Shown here in pieces: positions 1-8,926 of a stretch of 64,000 bases of DNA; within the stretch, counting starts at the first letter, position 1, and each line of letters starts with the position of its first letter. Where the stretch lies: positions 66,311 to 130,310 of the forward strand of contig JAXLUJ010000011.1 in NCBI GenBank assembly GCA_046329575.1, read 5' to 3'. The translations under genes and the position numbers were made by a program. Origin of the DNA: UBA1941 sp046329575. GTDB lineage: Bacteria > Bacteroidota > Bacteroidia > Chitinophagales > LD1. Below the pieces are notes generated by a model. It saw only the letters and a program-made list of their open reading frames with translations, was not told where the DNA came from and made no database searches.

Positions 1-1
1 G

Positions 2-2791
2 CCATGTGCAGCGGTAGCGTGTGTTACGGTTCCTTCATGTAATGTTCAGGTGTCTATTCACGATAGCTTACTTTATGTATCACCACCATTCCACTTACTA
101 ACGGCATCGGCCACATCTTCAGCGGGCTCCAATACTTTTGTATGGAGTACCGGAGCAGTTTCTTCGCAAATCACGGCAGTGACGTCCGGCAATTATTGTG
201 TTACGGCAACCAACTCCTTAGGATGTACCGCTACCAATTGTAAGATCATCAATCCTTGCGCGCTGCATGCTGGTATCCGCGATAGTCTAATACCTGGAAC
301 CACCACTCATTTGCTGAGCCTTACCACCGGTTCCGGTGATTACAGCGATCTGCGTATGCAGTGGAGTAACGGTTCTACGCAACCGCTTATTCAGGTAACC
401 ACTCCCGGTCAATATTGTATAACCGTACGCGATACTTTTACAGGCTGCAGAGATACGGCATGTATTACTATTTCGAATTGCGCTTTCCAGCTATCAATAA
501 AGGATAGTGTAATGACCAGTTCTGCGCATTTGCTCATTCCGCAGTTCACCAGCCCCGGCGGAACGAATACGTATCATTGGAGCAATGGTTCTACGGCATC
601 AGAGATTATGCTTACTGTTGGCGGCACCTACTGCTTGACGGTGACCAATTCATTGGGTTGTTCGGCAACGGCGTGCAAAGGAATAACGATTTGTAATTCG
701 CAGGTTAGTATTACCGACACCCTTATTCCGGGAACTACAAATCATTATCTGGTAACCCATGTTTCGCCTCCCGGTAATTATTCGTATTTGTGGTCGCCCG
801 GAACCAGTACTTCTCCAAACCTGCAGGTCAGCAATTCGGGTAGTTATTGTGTAACCGTGAATCTGAGCGGAACAAATTGTACCGCCACGGCCTGCAAATC
901 GGTGAGCATTTCGGCTTGCAACGGCAACTTTACAGCTGTAGTGAATTGCGATACTGTACGTTTCTATCCATCCGATACTTCTGTTGCCGGCAATTGGCTA
1001 TTTGGCGATGGTTCCACCGGAGTGATGGGTGTGAATGCTGCGCATCATTTCGCGCCGGGCGTTTATAATGTTACCCACTACGTTAATCACTATACGCCTA
1101 CGTTCTGTGTTGACACCGTTCATAAATCAATTACTGTAACGGCCTGCGCAAATGATACCATTTGCGGAGTGGTGTTCTACGATAACAATGGCAATGGCAT
1201 TAAGGATAACGGCGAGCAGGCGCCTTCGGGTATTACCGTGCATGCGGGAAGCTATTTTACAGCCACATTCCTTGGTTCATATGAGCTGATCGTTCCATCG
1301 GGTACGTATTCGGTTTGGATGACGGCCCCTACAGGAGCCACGTTTACCATTCCGGTTAGCAGTCAACAAACCGGTATTTATTCTGTAACGGTAAACGGAC
1401 ATTCCCGTCATTGCGGCTATAACTTTGGCCTGATTAACACTAGTGCGCATATCACCGGTTGTGTGTTTGTAGATGCCAACAACAATAATATACTGGATGC
1501 CGGAGAGTTTCGCTTGCCGGGTGTTACGGTGCATGTAGGCGCTTACACCGCTTACAGCGGCTTTAGTTCTTATTACAGCGCTGCCGTTCCTGCCGGAACG
1601 TATGCAGTGAGTTATACTCCAACGGGAGCTTATGCCGGTTACACGGTTTCTCCCACCTCGCAATCTGTGACGGTGCCTGCGGGCGGCTCAGCATCGGTAA
1701 ACTTTGCTTTACATCTCCCTGCGGGAAGTTGTAATGCTGCCGTATCGCTGGTACCACATACTACAGTAACTGCGGCGCATCCTGCCTGGTACAATGTGTA
1801 CATCCATAATTATGGTTCTTCTGCCATAAGCGGCACCATGTTGTTTCAGTACGATCCGGTTTTGCATCTTAACTATGCATCGCCGGCCCAGACGAGCAAC
1901 AATATTGCGCAACACCAACTCACCTTTAATTACAGTAACATTCAACCGGGTCAATATGGTTCGTACTGGATCAGCTTTCAGGCAGATAGCGTAATTGCAA
2001 TAGGTTATCCGGCATTTAATCTGGTTACGATTACTGCTAATTGTAATGAAAGCACTATGGCCGACAATACCGACACGGTGCATCAGGCCGCCACATCTTC
2101 CTGGGATCCGAACAACAAAATTGTAACACCTGAAGGCAAGGGTGTAGAAGGTTTTATATCGAAAAATCAGGAGTTGCAATATGTAATCAACTTCCAAAAT
2201 ACCGGAACGGCGCCTGCGGTGAATGTGGTACTTCACGACGAAATCAGTAACCATCTCGATTTGAACACCCTTCGCGTAATTGGCGCCAGTCACGATTATA
2301 CCATGCAACTGAACGGTCGCGAATTGATAGCTACTTTTAGTGAAATTCTACTTCCGGATAGTGGCTCGAACGAGCAGGCAAGTCATGGCTGGCTGGCTTT
2401 CCGGATTAAACCAATTGCCGGAATTTCAGGAGGCAGTGTAATAGACAATCAGGCTGATATTTTCTTTGACTACAACGAGGGCGTGAACACCAATAGTGTT
2501 CGAAACACCATTGAAATAGCATTGGGTGTGGACGATGTTGTAAAAGCGCCGGTGATTCAATTATCGCCAAATCCGTTCGAATCGTTTACGAATATCAAAG
2601 TATTTGGTGTGGACGATGCTCCGATCGATGTATTGATTACCGATCTATGCGGTCGTGAAACCATGCATGTTAGCGGGTTGCCCTCCGAGATAATTCGCAT
2701 TGACCGCAATGGTTTGAGCGCCGGAACTTATTTGTATTCGGTGCAGCAATTTGGAAAAATAGTGGCCATTGGTAAGTTGATGGCAAAATAA
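2..2791 (+). CDS. Large T9SS-secreted repeat adhesin, 5' end outside window
   Basis: The frame is open from base 2, so the gene begins upstream; the GTG at 50 is internal. Visible protein is about 929 residues. It opens with about four modules of roughly 73 residues, each ending in paired cysteines (as in GCSATACKGITIC) followed by a DSL/DTLIPGTT-like segment; these resemble PKD/Ig-like folds. A PKD-like unit and two SdrD B-like units follow (GVVFYDNNGNGIKDNGEQAP and CVFVDANNNNILDAGEFRLP). Next is a DUF11/conserved-repeat-like segment starting near WDPNNKIVTPEGKG. The end (LSPNPFESFTNIKVFG to GKLMAK) is a type A T9SS sorting domain, so the protein should cross the outer membrane and be anchored or released. 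Role as adhesin or matrix protein is inferred. A strong terminator follows. Confidence 0.9.
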   Translation, partial: PCAAVACVTVPSCNVQVSIHDSLLYVSPPFHLLTASATSSAGSNTFVWSTGAVSSQITAVTSGNYCVTATNSLGCTATNCKIINPCALHAGIRDSLIPGTTTHLLSLTTGSGDYSDLRMQWSNGSTQPLIQVTTPGQYCITVRDTFTGCRDTACITISNCAFQLSIKDSVMTSSAHLLIPQFTSPGGTNTYHWSNGSTASEIMLTVGGTYCLTVTNSLGCSATACKGITICNSQVSITDTLIPGTTNHYLVTHVSPPGNYSYLWSPGTSTSPNLQVSNSGSYCVTVNLSGTNCTATACKSVSISACNGNFTAVVNCDTVRFYPSDTSVAGNWLFGDGSTGVMGVNAAHHFAPGVYNVTHYVNHYTPTFCVDTVHKSITVTACANDTICGVVFYDNNGNGIKDNGEQAPSGITVHAGSYFTATFLGSYELIVPSGTYSVWMTAPTGATFTIPVSSQQTGIYSVTVNGHSRHCGYNFGLINTSAHITGCVFVDANNNNILDAGEFRLPGVTVHVGAYTAYSGFSSYYSAAVPAGTYAVSYTPTGAYAGYTVSPTSQSVTVPAGGSASVNFALHLPAGSCNAAVSLVPHTTVTAAHPAWYNVYIHNYGSSAISGTMLFQYDPVLHLNYASPAQTSNNIAQHQLTFNYSNIQPGQYGSYWISFQADSVIAIGYPAFNLVTITANCNESTMADNTDTVHQAATSSWDPNNKIVTPEGKGVEGFISKNQELQYVINFQNTGTAPAVNVVLHDEISNHLDLNTLRVIGASHDYTMQLNGRELIATFSEILLPDSGSNEQASHGWLAFRIKPIAGISGGSVIDNQADIFFDYNEGVNTNSVRNTIEIALGVDDVVKAPVIQLSPNPFESFTNIKVFGVDDAPIDVLITDLCGRETMHVSGLPSEIIRIDRNGLSAGTYLYSVQQFGKIVAIGKLMAK

Positions 2792-2814
2792 CGTAGCACG
2801 ATATTAATGCCATG

Positions 2815-2846
2815 AGGCGGTGTGAACTTCACACCGCCTTTTTTTT
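2815..2846 (+). terminator. Rho-independent terminator after the adhesin
   Basis: A perfect 12-bp inverted repeat (AGGCGGTGTGAA at 2815-2826, TTCACACCGCCT at 2828-2839) is followed at once by a run of eight T. It sits 23 bp after the adhesin stop and before rluD, so it separates the two transcripts. Confidence 0.92.
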
Positions 2847-2892
2847 GCCTGTATTTTTCCAACAGATTGTGCGATAACATTAACTTGCGCCG

Positions 2893-3930
2893 ATGATGGA
2901 AGAGGAACAGGACGATTTATATGAACACGTCCAAATCGTAATTGACAAAGGTCAGGAAACCGAACGTATTGACAAGTTCCTGACCATGCGGCTTGGGGGA
3001 AATGTTTCGCGCACCAGAGTTCAAAATGCCGCTGAGGCCGGTAGTATTCAGGTAAACGGCAAAGCGGTAAAATCGAATTATAAGATCCGCCCCGGCGATT
3101 CCATTAAAATTATTCTGCCCAAACAGGAGAATAACTATGATCTGGTACCGGAAGATATTCCTTTGGATATTTTGTATGAAGACGACGATGTACTGGTGAT
3201 CAACAAACAACCCGGATTGGTTTGCCATCCCGGTTTGGGCAATCACCGTGGCACATTAGTGAATGCGGTGTTGTTCCATTTGTCGAAATTACCCAAGGGC
3301 AAGGAAGAGTTTCGTCCGGGACTGGTGCATCGGCTCGACAAGGACACCAGCGGGGTGATGGTATTAGCAAAAACCGATTTTGCATTGACGCATCTGGCCA
3401 AGCAATTTTTCGACCGCACCACACAGCGAAAATATCTGGCGCTGGTGTGGGGTAATGTAGAAGAAGAGCGGGGCACTGTGGAGGGAAATATTGGCCGCCA
3501 CAGCCGGGACCGCATGCAGTTCGAAGTTTTTCCGGAAGGCGATTTTGGCAAACCGGCCATTACGCATTATGAAGTGGTGGAGCGGTTAAATTATGTGACC
3601 TTAGTGGCATGTAAACTGGAAACCGGCAGGACGCACCAGATCAGGGTGCACATGAAATACATCGGCCATACTTTGTTTAACGATGCCCGTTATGGCGGCG
3701 ATAAGATCTTAAAAGGAACGATTTATGGGAAGTACAAAACGTTTATTCAGAATTGTTTTGAGGTGATGCCGCGGCAATCGCTTCACGCGGCAACACTAGG
3801 TTTTGTACATCCTACAACCGGAAAAGAAATGTTCTTTGAACAGCCACTTCCTTCTGATTTTTCAAATTTGCTGGAGAAATGGAGACGATATTGGCAAAAC
3901 GATGAACGGGCTGCAAACTTTGACCATTAG
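2893..3930 (+). CDS. rluD: RluA/RluD-family 23S rRNA pseudouridine synthase
   Basis: Converts specific uridines of 23S rRNA to pseudouridine in the cytoplasm. The 345-residue protein has an N-terminal S4 RNA-binding domain (about 24-75, with IDKFLTMRLG and GSIQVNGKAVK) and a catalytic domain carrying the signature HRLDKDTSGVMVLAKT, with catalytic Asp149. GRTHQIRVHM further on is also family-typical. Length fits RluD, although RluA/RluC/RluD assignment and target uridines cannot be settled by eye. ATG at 2893 opens the frame 54 bp after the terminator. pdxJ follows after 5 bp, so the two are probably cotranscribed. Confidence 0.93.
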   Translation: MMEEEQDDLYEHVQIVIDKGQETERIDKFLTMRLGGNVSRTRVQNAAEAGSIQVNGKAVKSNYKIRPGDSIKIILPKQENNYDLVPEDIPLDILYEDDDVLVINKQPGLVCHPGLGNHRGTLVNAVLFHLSKLPKGKEEFRPGLVHRLDKDTSGVMVLAKTDFALTHLAKQFFDRTTQRKYLALVWGNVEEERGTVEGNIGRHSRDRMQFEVFPEGDFGKPAITHYEVVERLNYVTLVACKLETGRTHQIRVHMKYIGHTLFNDARYGGDKILKGTIYGKYKTFIQNCFEVMPRQSLHAATLGFVHPTTGKEMFFEQPLPSDFSNLLEKWRRYWQNDERAANFDH

Positions 3931-3935
3931 ATAAG

Positions 3936-4664
3936 ATGATGACCAGACTTTCAGTTAATATCAACAAGATTGCGTTGTTGCGGAATGCAAGAGGCAGCTC
4001 CATTCCGGATTTGATACAGTTTGCAAAAGATTGCGAGCGTTATGGTGCTGATGGTATAACCGTTCACCCACGGCCTGATGAGCGCCATATTCGCCGCAGT
4101 GATGTTTTCGAATTAAAAAAAATAGTAACCACAGAGTTCAATATTGAAGGTTATCCTACAGATGATTTTCTGCAAATGGTAGAATTGGTAAAACCCGATC
4201 AATGTACCCTAGTTCCTGATGCGCCGGGCCAGCTTACTTCTGATCACGGTTGGGACACCATTCGTTTTCAAGCAGAATTGAAAGAGAAAGTTGCCACTCT
4301 GAAGCGAGCGGGCATCCGGGTTTCGCTTTTTATTGATCCGGTAAAGGATCGCATTGATGGCGCTGCCAATTGTGGCGCTGACCGCATCGAGTTCTATACC
4401 GGGCCGTATGCGCATGATTTTTACGGTAATCGGGAATTAGCGGTTAAGGATTTTGTGGAAGCTGCAGAACATTGCAGCAGCGCGGGTTTGGGTATCAATG
4501 CCGGTCACGATCTGAACCTCGATAATTTGCGGTACTTTATTACACAAGTTCCGGATGTATTGGAAGTTTCCATTGGTCATGCGTTAGTGAAAGATTGTCT
4601 GTATCTTGGATTGCAAAACACGATACAGTTGTATCGCCGTGAGTTGGGCGTAAATGAAATTTAG
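3936..4664 (+). CDS. pdxJ: Pyridoxine 5'-phosphate synthase
   Basis: Last step of the DXP-dependent vitamin B6 pathway: condenses 1-deoxyxylulose 5-phosphate with 3-amino-2-oxopropyl phosphate to pyridoxine 5'-phosphate. At 242 residues it has the usual PdxJ length. Family motifs seen are the N-terminal RLSVNINKIALLRNARG, the phosphate-binding HPRPDERHI, the active-site glutamate region NIEGYP, VPDAPGQLTSDHGWD and the late GINAGHDLN. There are two ATGs in tandem (3936, 3939); the first is used here. It lies 5 bp after rluD and 3 bp before the sterol desaturase gene, suggesting one transcript. Confidence 0.96.
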   Translation: MMTRLSVNINKIALLRNARGSSIPDLIQFAKDCERYGADGITVHPRPDERHIRRSDVFELKKIVTTEFNIEGYPTDDFLQMVELVKPDQCTLVPDAPGQLTSDHGWDTIRFQAELKEKVATLKRAGIRVSLFIDPVKDRIDGAANCGADRIEFYTGPYAHDFYGNRELAVKDFVEAAEHCSSAGLGINAGHDLNLDNLRYFITQVPDVLEVSIGHALVKDCLYLGLQNTIQLYRRELGVNEI

Positions 4665-4667
4665 ACT

Positions 4668-5468
4668 GTGAATGTACTGATCACAAAACTGGTAACCATT
4701 TTTACGCTGAGTTATCTGCGTTATCTGGTTTTTGCGGGATTGGCCTACCTGATTTTTTACGTATGGAAAAAGCGGGATTGGTTTCATTTAAAAATACAAA
4801 AGAAGTTTCCGGGTAAGGAGCAGATGCTGCGCGAAGCCGGATATTCCACTTTATCAATTTTCATTTTTGCATGGATGGGCTTAGTGGTATTTTGGTTACA
4901 CCAGCATGGGCATACCAAAATTTACGACAACTTCAGCAATCACAGTGTGTGGTATTTTCTATTCTCGGCCGTAGTGTTCATTTTGGCGCATGATGCTTAT
5001 TTCTATTGGACGCATCGATTAATGCATTGGGAAAAAATTTACAAATATGTTCACCGCACGCATCATCTTTCTACCAATCCTACGCCTTGGGCCGCTTTTG
5101 CATTTCATCCAAGCGAAGCGGTGATAGAAGTGAGCATTTTGTTCATTATGGTTTTTGCCATTCCGCTGCACCCGGCGGCAATTGTGGTTTGGATTTTATA
5201 CATGACTTTATTGAATGTGATGGGGCATGTAGGATTTGAAATTTTCCCGAAAGGATTTACCACGCATCCCATTTGGAAGTACCAAAACACATCGGTACAT
5301 CACAATATGCATCATCGTTTGGTGCGTTGTAATTACGGATTGTATTTTAATTATTGGGATCGTTGGTGTGGTACTAACCACGCTGATTATCATAAAGAAT
5401 TTGAAGCGGTGAAAAGCCGAAGCGAGGCAATTACGAATGAAGAATTACGAATTACGGAAGTGATTTGA
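4668..5468 (+). CDS. Sterol desaturase/fatty acid hydroxylase family membrane protein
   Basis: Integral-membrane di-iron oxygenase of the fatty acid hydroxylase superfamily; in this family substrates are lipids or carotenoids, here unknown. The protein (266 residues) has several hydrophobic segments and the histidine clusters that bind iron: HDAYFYWTHRLMH, HRTHH and HHNMHH. The start is a GTG at 4668, 3 bp after pdxJ; no in-frame ATG is near. The last dozen residues (ITNEELRITEVI) are encoded by an intergenic repeat module (AATTACGAATGAAGAATTAC type), so the original C-terminus was probably replaced by repeat sequence. Activity should not depend on this tail because all histidine boxes lie upstream. 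Confidence 0.88.
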   Translation: MNVLITKLVTIFTLSYLRYLVFAGLAYLIFYVWKKRDWFHLKIQKKFPGKEQMLREAGYSTLSIFIFAWMGLVVFWLHQHGHTKIYDNFSNHSVWYFLFSAVVFILAHDAYFYWTHRLMHWEKIYKYVHRTHHLSTNPTPWAAFAFHPSEAVIEVSILFIMVFAIPLHPAAIVVWILYMTLLNVMGHVGFEIFPKGFTTHPIWKYQNTSVHHNMHHRLVRCNYGLYFNYWDRWCGTNHADYHKEFEAVKSRSEAITNEELRITEVI

Positions 5469-5578
5469 TGATTTGGTAATTTGATGATTTGACAAATCGT
5501 TGATTTGGTGATACGCTGCTAATGACTGCCCAATCAACTGGTGGCGGCAGAAACAATTACGAATGAAGAATTACGAAT
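5428..5578. repeat. AATTACGAAT-type intergenic repeat modules
   Basis: Two near-identical blocks (5428-5457 and 5553-5578) carry CAATTACGAATGAAGAATTA, separated by low-complexity GATTTGATGATTTGGT-like sequence. The first block lies inside the 3' end of the sterol desaturase gene. Related blocks recur at about 5852-5960, 6050-6145 and 61181-61440. Within some of them the arms are inverted, so the transcript could fold. Confidence 0.75.
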
Positions 5579-5851
5579 GGCGTTGTTGCATGAACATACC
5601 GTTTAAACAGGATTTTTATTTTTGCGGATGCCGGGCTGTTCGCTGCAAGTCCTCAGCCGCGGCCTAACGTTTGTGATCCTTGAAAGGCAGCAGTGGCGCG
5701 GCTTCCGGGCTTTCCGCTACCATCCCTACCGCGGTTTGCCAAAATATAAAGCCTTACTCATTTTGAACAACATGCACCGGTCCTATTAAATATTTCAACC
5801 CCCTTTTGAGGCCATGCTATTCCTTGGCTCCTGAATTATTCATCCAACAAC
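5579..5851. mobile_element. MITE-like element, copy 1
   Basis: This non-coding block of about 273 bp starts with GGCGTTGTTGCATGAA and ends with TTCATCCAACAAC, an imperfect terminal inverted repeat. Its interior is, in reverse complement, nearly the same as 51874-52156, including the stretch GCCGGGCTGTTCGCTGCAAG, the ATTTTTATTTTTGCGGAT region and a CCATCCCTACCGCGG block. No transposase frame is present. The right end has a mismatch in the repeat and runs into an AATTACGAAT module, so this copy looks older than the one at 51874. Confidence 0.75.
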
Positions 5852-5996
5852 ATTACGAATTACGAATTTCGGAATTGTGATTTGATGATTCATTGATTTG
5901 GTGATTCTTTGCTATGGGTTCCTAAAACATGCCTAATTTGAAATACGTAATTCGTAATTCCGCTCAGCGTGAAGACGCACCAACAGCTTTATGACT

Positions 5997-6235
5997 TCCC
6001 GCGGCAGGGATGGAAGCGGAAAGCCCGCAAGGCCGCAGCGAAAGAAATTGCGAATGAAAAATTACGAATTACGAGATAGATTAAGCTGGTGTTTTTGAAG
6101 ATAAACCTACGATTCGTAATTCGTAATTTAAAATTCGCAATTCGCCCAAAACGATTGCACAGCAATGGTTTTAGGCTTCCCGCGGCCTGAGGACTTGCAG
6201 CGTACAGCCCGGTTGCCGCCATAAAAAAATCAATA
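5997..6235. repeat. MITE-core-like repeat split by an AATTACGAAT module
   Basis: The left part (5997-6040, CCCGCGGCAGGGATGGAAGC and GGAAAGCCCGC) and right part (about 6165-6225, GGCCTGAGGACTTGCAGCG and ACAGCCCGGTTGCCGCCAT) match the interior of the MITE-like elements. Between them lies an inverted-arm AATTACGAAT module (6046-6148). This suggests that one repeat inserted into the other. With the preceding blocks it fills the whole 780-bp gap 5469-6248; I see no gene there. Confidence 0.65.
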
Positions 6236-6248
6236 TCCGTAACAGTGG

Positions 6249-6941
6249 TTATACGGTAAATTTATAACCCACCCCGCGGATAGAGTGAAAGAATTGTGGA
6301 TCGCGGGCATCTTTTTCGAAATACTTCCGGAACGCTAAAATGAAATTATCGACGGTGCGTGTGGAAGGATAAACATCATAACCCCAAACGTGTTCCAAAA
6401 TCTGTTGGCGGGAAACAACGGTGTTCTTTCTTCCGATCAGCAATTTTAAAAGCGCAACTTCTTTACGAGTGAGGTGATATGATTGTCCATCGTTGCCTTT
6501 GGCCTCAAAAGTTACAAAGTTCACTTCATTGCCGCCAAACTTATATACATCCATTTCAGGTTCTTCGCCATTCTTTAAGCTTTGCTTCACTAAAATTTTT
6601 GCGCGCAACAACAGTTCTTCAAGATTGAAAGGCTTTGGGAGGTAATCATTAGCGCCCAGCTTCAAACCATTTACGCGATCCTGACTGGAATCTTTTGCGG
6701 TAAGAAAAAGGATAGGTGTATGATTATCGGAAAGGCGAATGTTTTCGCAAACGGTAAAACCGTCCATTTCAGGAAGCATTACATCCAGAATAATCAGGTT
6801 AAAACGCTGTTCGCGCGCCTTTTTGATGGCTTTGGCGCCGGTTTCGGCTACTTCCACTTCGTAGCCTTCCATTTCCAAATTTAATTTCACGATGTGGCGA
6901 AGATTCTCTTCATCTTCAACCAATAATATTCTTGAGAGCAT
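6249..6941 (-). CDS. OmpR-family response regulator, orphan
   Basis: A two-component response regulator that would bind DNA when phosphorylated. The receiver domain (residues 1-120) shows the acidic pair ED at 9-11, phosphoacceptor Asp53 in LIILDVMLPEMDG, the switch Thr in LFLTAKD and Lys in YLPKPFN. The C-terminal winged helix (about 135-228) has YHLTRKEVALLKLL and TRTVDNFILAFRKYFE, ending in the wing motif FFHSIRGVGYKF. The length, 230 residues, is usual. No histidine kinase gene is adjacent; prmC lies 75 bp upstream on the same strand and may share its transcript. The signal sensed and targets are unknown. Confidence 0.93.
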   Translation of the reverse strand: MLSRILLVEDEENLRHIVKLNLEMEGYEVEVAETGAKAIKKAREQRFNLIILDVMLPEMDGFTVCENIRLSDNHTPILFLTAKDSSQDRVNGLKLGANDYLPKPFNLEELLLRAKILVKQSLKNGEEPEMDVYKFGGNEVNFVTFEAKGNDGQSYHLTRKEVALLKLLIGRKNTVVSRQQILEHVWGYDVYPSTRTVDNFILAFRKYFEKDARDPQFFHSIRGVGYKFTV

Positions 6942-7016
6942 AGTGGGGCAGTTGGTTATTCAATGTTACGATTTGTATGGTAGTTGAGTGTCACGCTATT
7001 GTAAAAAGTATTCTGA

Positions 7017-7850
7017 TTATCGGGGTGCAACGGCGCAAAGCATTCTGGGCTTTTGTTGCAAGTCGTACCCAATCGTGGTGTTATAACCAATTTGATCGAA
7101 AATAGTTTTTGTTTGGATAGCGTAGTGTTCGTTGAGTTCCAAAAATATTTTACCGTTTGGAAAAAGAAGTTCGGTTGACAGCCGGGCGATACGCTTGTAG
7201 AACAGCAGTGGATCGTTCACAAACAGGGCGAGATGCGGTTCATACTTCAACACATTGTTTCGCATCTGATGTTTTTCATCACAACCAATGTACGGCGGGT
7301 TGCTGATCAGGATGTCGAATTTTCGGGAAGGTGTTTCTTTTAAAATATCCAGCAGTAAGAAGTCCACTTTAGTTTGATGCTTTTCTGCATTGAACTTAGC
7401 CACTTCCAATGCTTGGGCGCTCACATCAATTGCTGAAATCTGCCAATTGGGTTTTCGTTTTTTCAAGGCGATAGCAATACATCCACTTCCTGTGCCTACG
7501 TCGAGCACGTGTTGTTGAGCATCGTTTAGTGAAGCCACCCAATTGACCAGTTCTTCCGTTTCGGGCCGGGGGATGAGAACAGCAGGATTTACTTTTAATT
7601 TCAGATCGAAGAACCAGGCATTGCCCAAAACATATTGAACAGGTTCGTGCTGAAGGAGCCGTTGTAAGTGGCTTTCCAGCGTTTCGCGCTGATAAGAAGT
7701 AAGGATCAGCAACCGATTAAAGTGGATTTGCAGTGAAGTGACATCCAAAACCTCCTCTAACATCCAACGCGTCATATTTCGAGCCTCTTCTACAGGATAG
7801 ATGGCGCTTAAGGCATTGTGGAACTGCTGTTGTATTTCTGCTACCGTCAT
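7017..7850 (-). CDS. prmC: Release factor glutamine N5-methyltransferase
   Basis: Methylates the glutamine of the GGQ motif of peptide-chain release factors using S-adenosylmethionine, which improves termination. The 277-residue protein has an N-terminal helical substrate-recognition domain (1-80), then a Rossmann methyltransferase fold with the SAM-binding motif VLDVGTGSGCIAIAL and the catalytic motif ISNPPYIG typical of PrmC/HemK. The ATG at 7850 is used. It is divergent from ribD across a gap of only 50 bp, which must hold both promoters. The response regulator gene follows on the same strand. Confidence 0.94.
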   Translation of the reverse strand: MTVAEIQQQFHNALSAIYPVEEARNMTRWMLEEVLDVTSLQIHFNRLLILTSYQRETLESHLQRLLQHEPVQYVLGNAWFFDLKLKVNPAVLIPRPETEELVNWVASLNDAQQHVLDVGTGSGCIAIALKKRKPNWQISAIDVSAQALEVAKFNAEKHQTKVDFLLLDILKETPSRKFDILISNPPYIGCDEKHQMRNNVLKYEPHLALFVNDPLLFYKRIARLSTELLFPNGKIFLELNEHYAIQTKTIFDQIGYNTTIGYDLQQKPRMLCAVAPR

Positions 7851-7900
7851 GGCGTGAGGTAAATATGTGAATTGTAGCTCGTAAATTTTTACTTTGCCGG

Positions 7901-8926
7901 ATGCCTACGCATGAAATGTACATGAAGCGTTGTCTGCAACTGGCAGAAATGGGAAAGGGTTTGGTAGCGCCCAATCCGATGGTTGGCGCTGTGGTTGTAT
8001 ATGGTGAAACCATTGTAGGTGAAGGGTTTCATGAAATTTATGGCGGGCCGCATGCCGAGGTGAATGCCCTGCGTGGTATCGCAAACGAGGTATTGAAGCA
8101 CAGCACGCTTTATGTAAGTCTGGAACCCTGTTCGCATTATGGTAAAACGCCACCTTGTGCTGATCTGATTCTGGAAAGGCAAATTCCAAGAGTGGTGGTG
8201 GCGATGCAAGATCCTAACCCCAAAGTGGCCGGCAAGGGCATCGAAAAATTGCGAAATGCCGGAGTGGAAGTGATTACCGATGTGTTACAGGAGGAAGCTC
8301 TTTTTGTGAACCGAAGATTTGTGACCTATCACCAGAAACACCGGCCCTACATCATTTTGAAATGGGCGCAAACTGCTGATGGCTTTATTTCGGGCAGCGA
8401 CCGAAAACCAATTGCAATTACCGGAAAGTTATCGCAGGTGCTTTCACATCAATGGCGGACTGAAGAGGCTGCGATCATGGTTGGTGCGAATACGGTGCGA
8501 ACCGATAATCCACAACTTACGGCCCGTTATTTTGAAGGCCGCCATCCGGTGCGGATAACGTTTGATCGGAAATCAGAATTTTCAACCTATCGAATTGGTG
8601 ACGCTCAGGCTCGAACCATCTTTTTCACGGAGGGCGTTACAGAGGCTACGGCGCAACCGGAACGCATAGCTATCGATTTTTCTTCTGATCGAATTTCGCA
8701 AACCATGCAAGCACTTTACGAAAGAGGCATACAATCAGTTATTATTGAAGGCGGAAGCGGATTGTTGCAATCCTACATCAATGCAAAAGTTTGGGATGAA
8801 GCGCGAGTGTTTACCAACAATTCGATGATGCTTAAAGATGGAGTGAAGGCACCTGACTTAAATCTGGGAAACGCAGTTTCACAGGAGTTGGGAAAAGATA
8901 CAATGAAAATAATTTACAATAAATGA
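7901..8926 (+). CDS. ribD: Bifunctional riboflavin biosynthesis deaminase/reductase
   Basis: Catalyses two consecutive steps of riboflavin synthesis: deamination of the pyrimidine product of GTP cyclohydrolase II, then NADPH-dependent reduction of the ribosyl side chain. Residues 1-145 are the zinc-dependent cytidine-deaminase-like domain with HAEVNAL and PCSHYGKTPPCADLI. The remainder is the RibD_C reductase domain (LKWAQTADGFIS, AIMVGANTVRTDNPQLTAR, VIIEGGSGLLQSYI). The length, 341 residues, is slightly short of the common 360. Its stop overlaps the start of the DMT transporter by 4 bp (ATGA), so the pair is translationally coupled. No other rib gene is nearby. Confidence 0.95.
   Translation: MPTHEMYMKRCLQLAEMGKGLVAPNPMVGAVVVYGETIVGEGFHEIYGGPHAEVNALRGIANEVLKHSTLYVSLEPCSHYGKTPPCADLILERQIPRVVVAMQDPNPKVAGKGIEKLRNAGVEVITDVLQEEALFVNRRFVTYHQKHRPYIILKWAQTADGFISGSDRKPIAITGKLSQVLSHQWRTEEAAIMVGANTVRTDNPQLTARYFEGRHPVRITFDRKSEFSTYRIGDAQARTIFFTEGVTEATAQPERIAIDFSSDRISQTMQALYERGIQSVIIEGGSGLLQSYINAKVWDEARVFTNNSMMLKDGVKAPDLNLGNAVSQELGKDTMKIIYNK

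Noticed and set aside
1277..2308. Minus-strand frames of 128 and 199 residues within the adhesin
   Set aside because: Opposite to a continuous, clearly domain-bearing gene and without supporting start sites.
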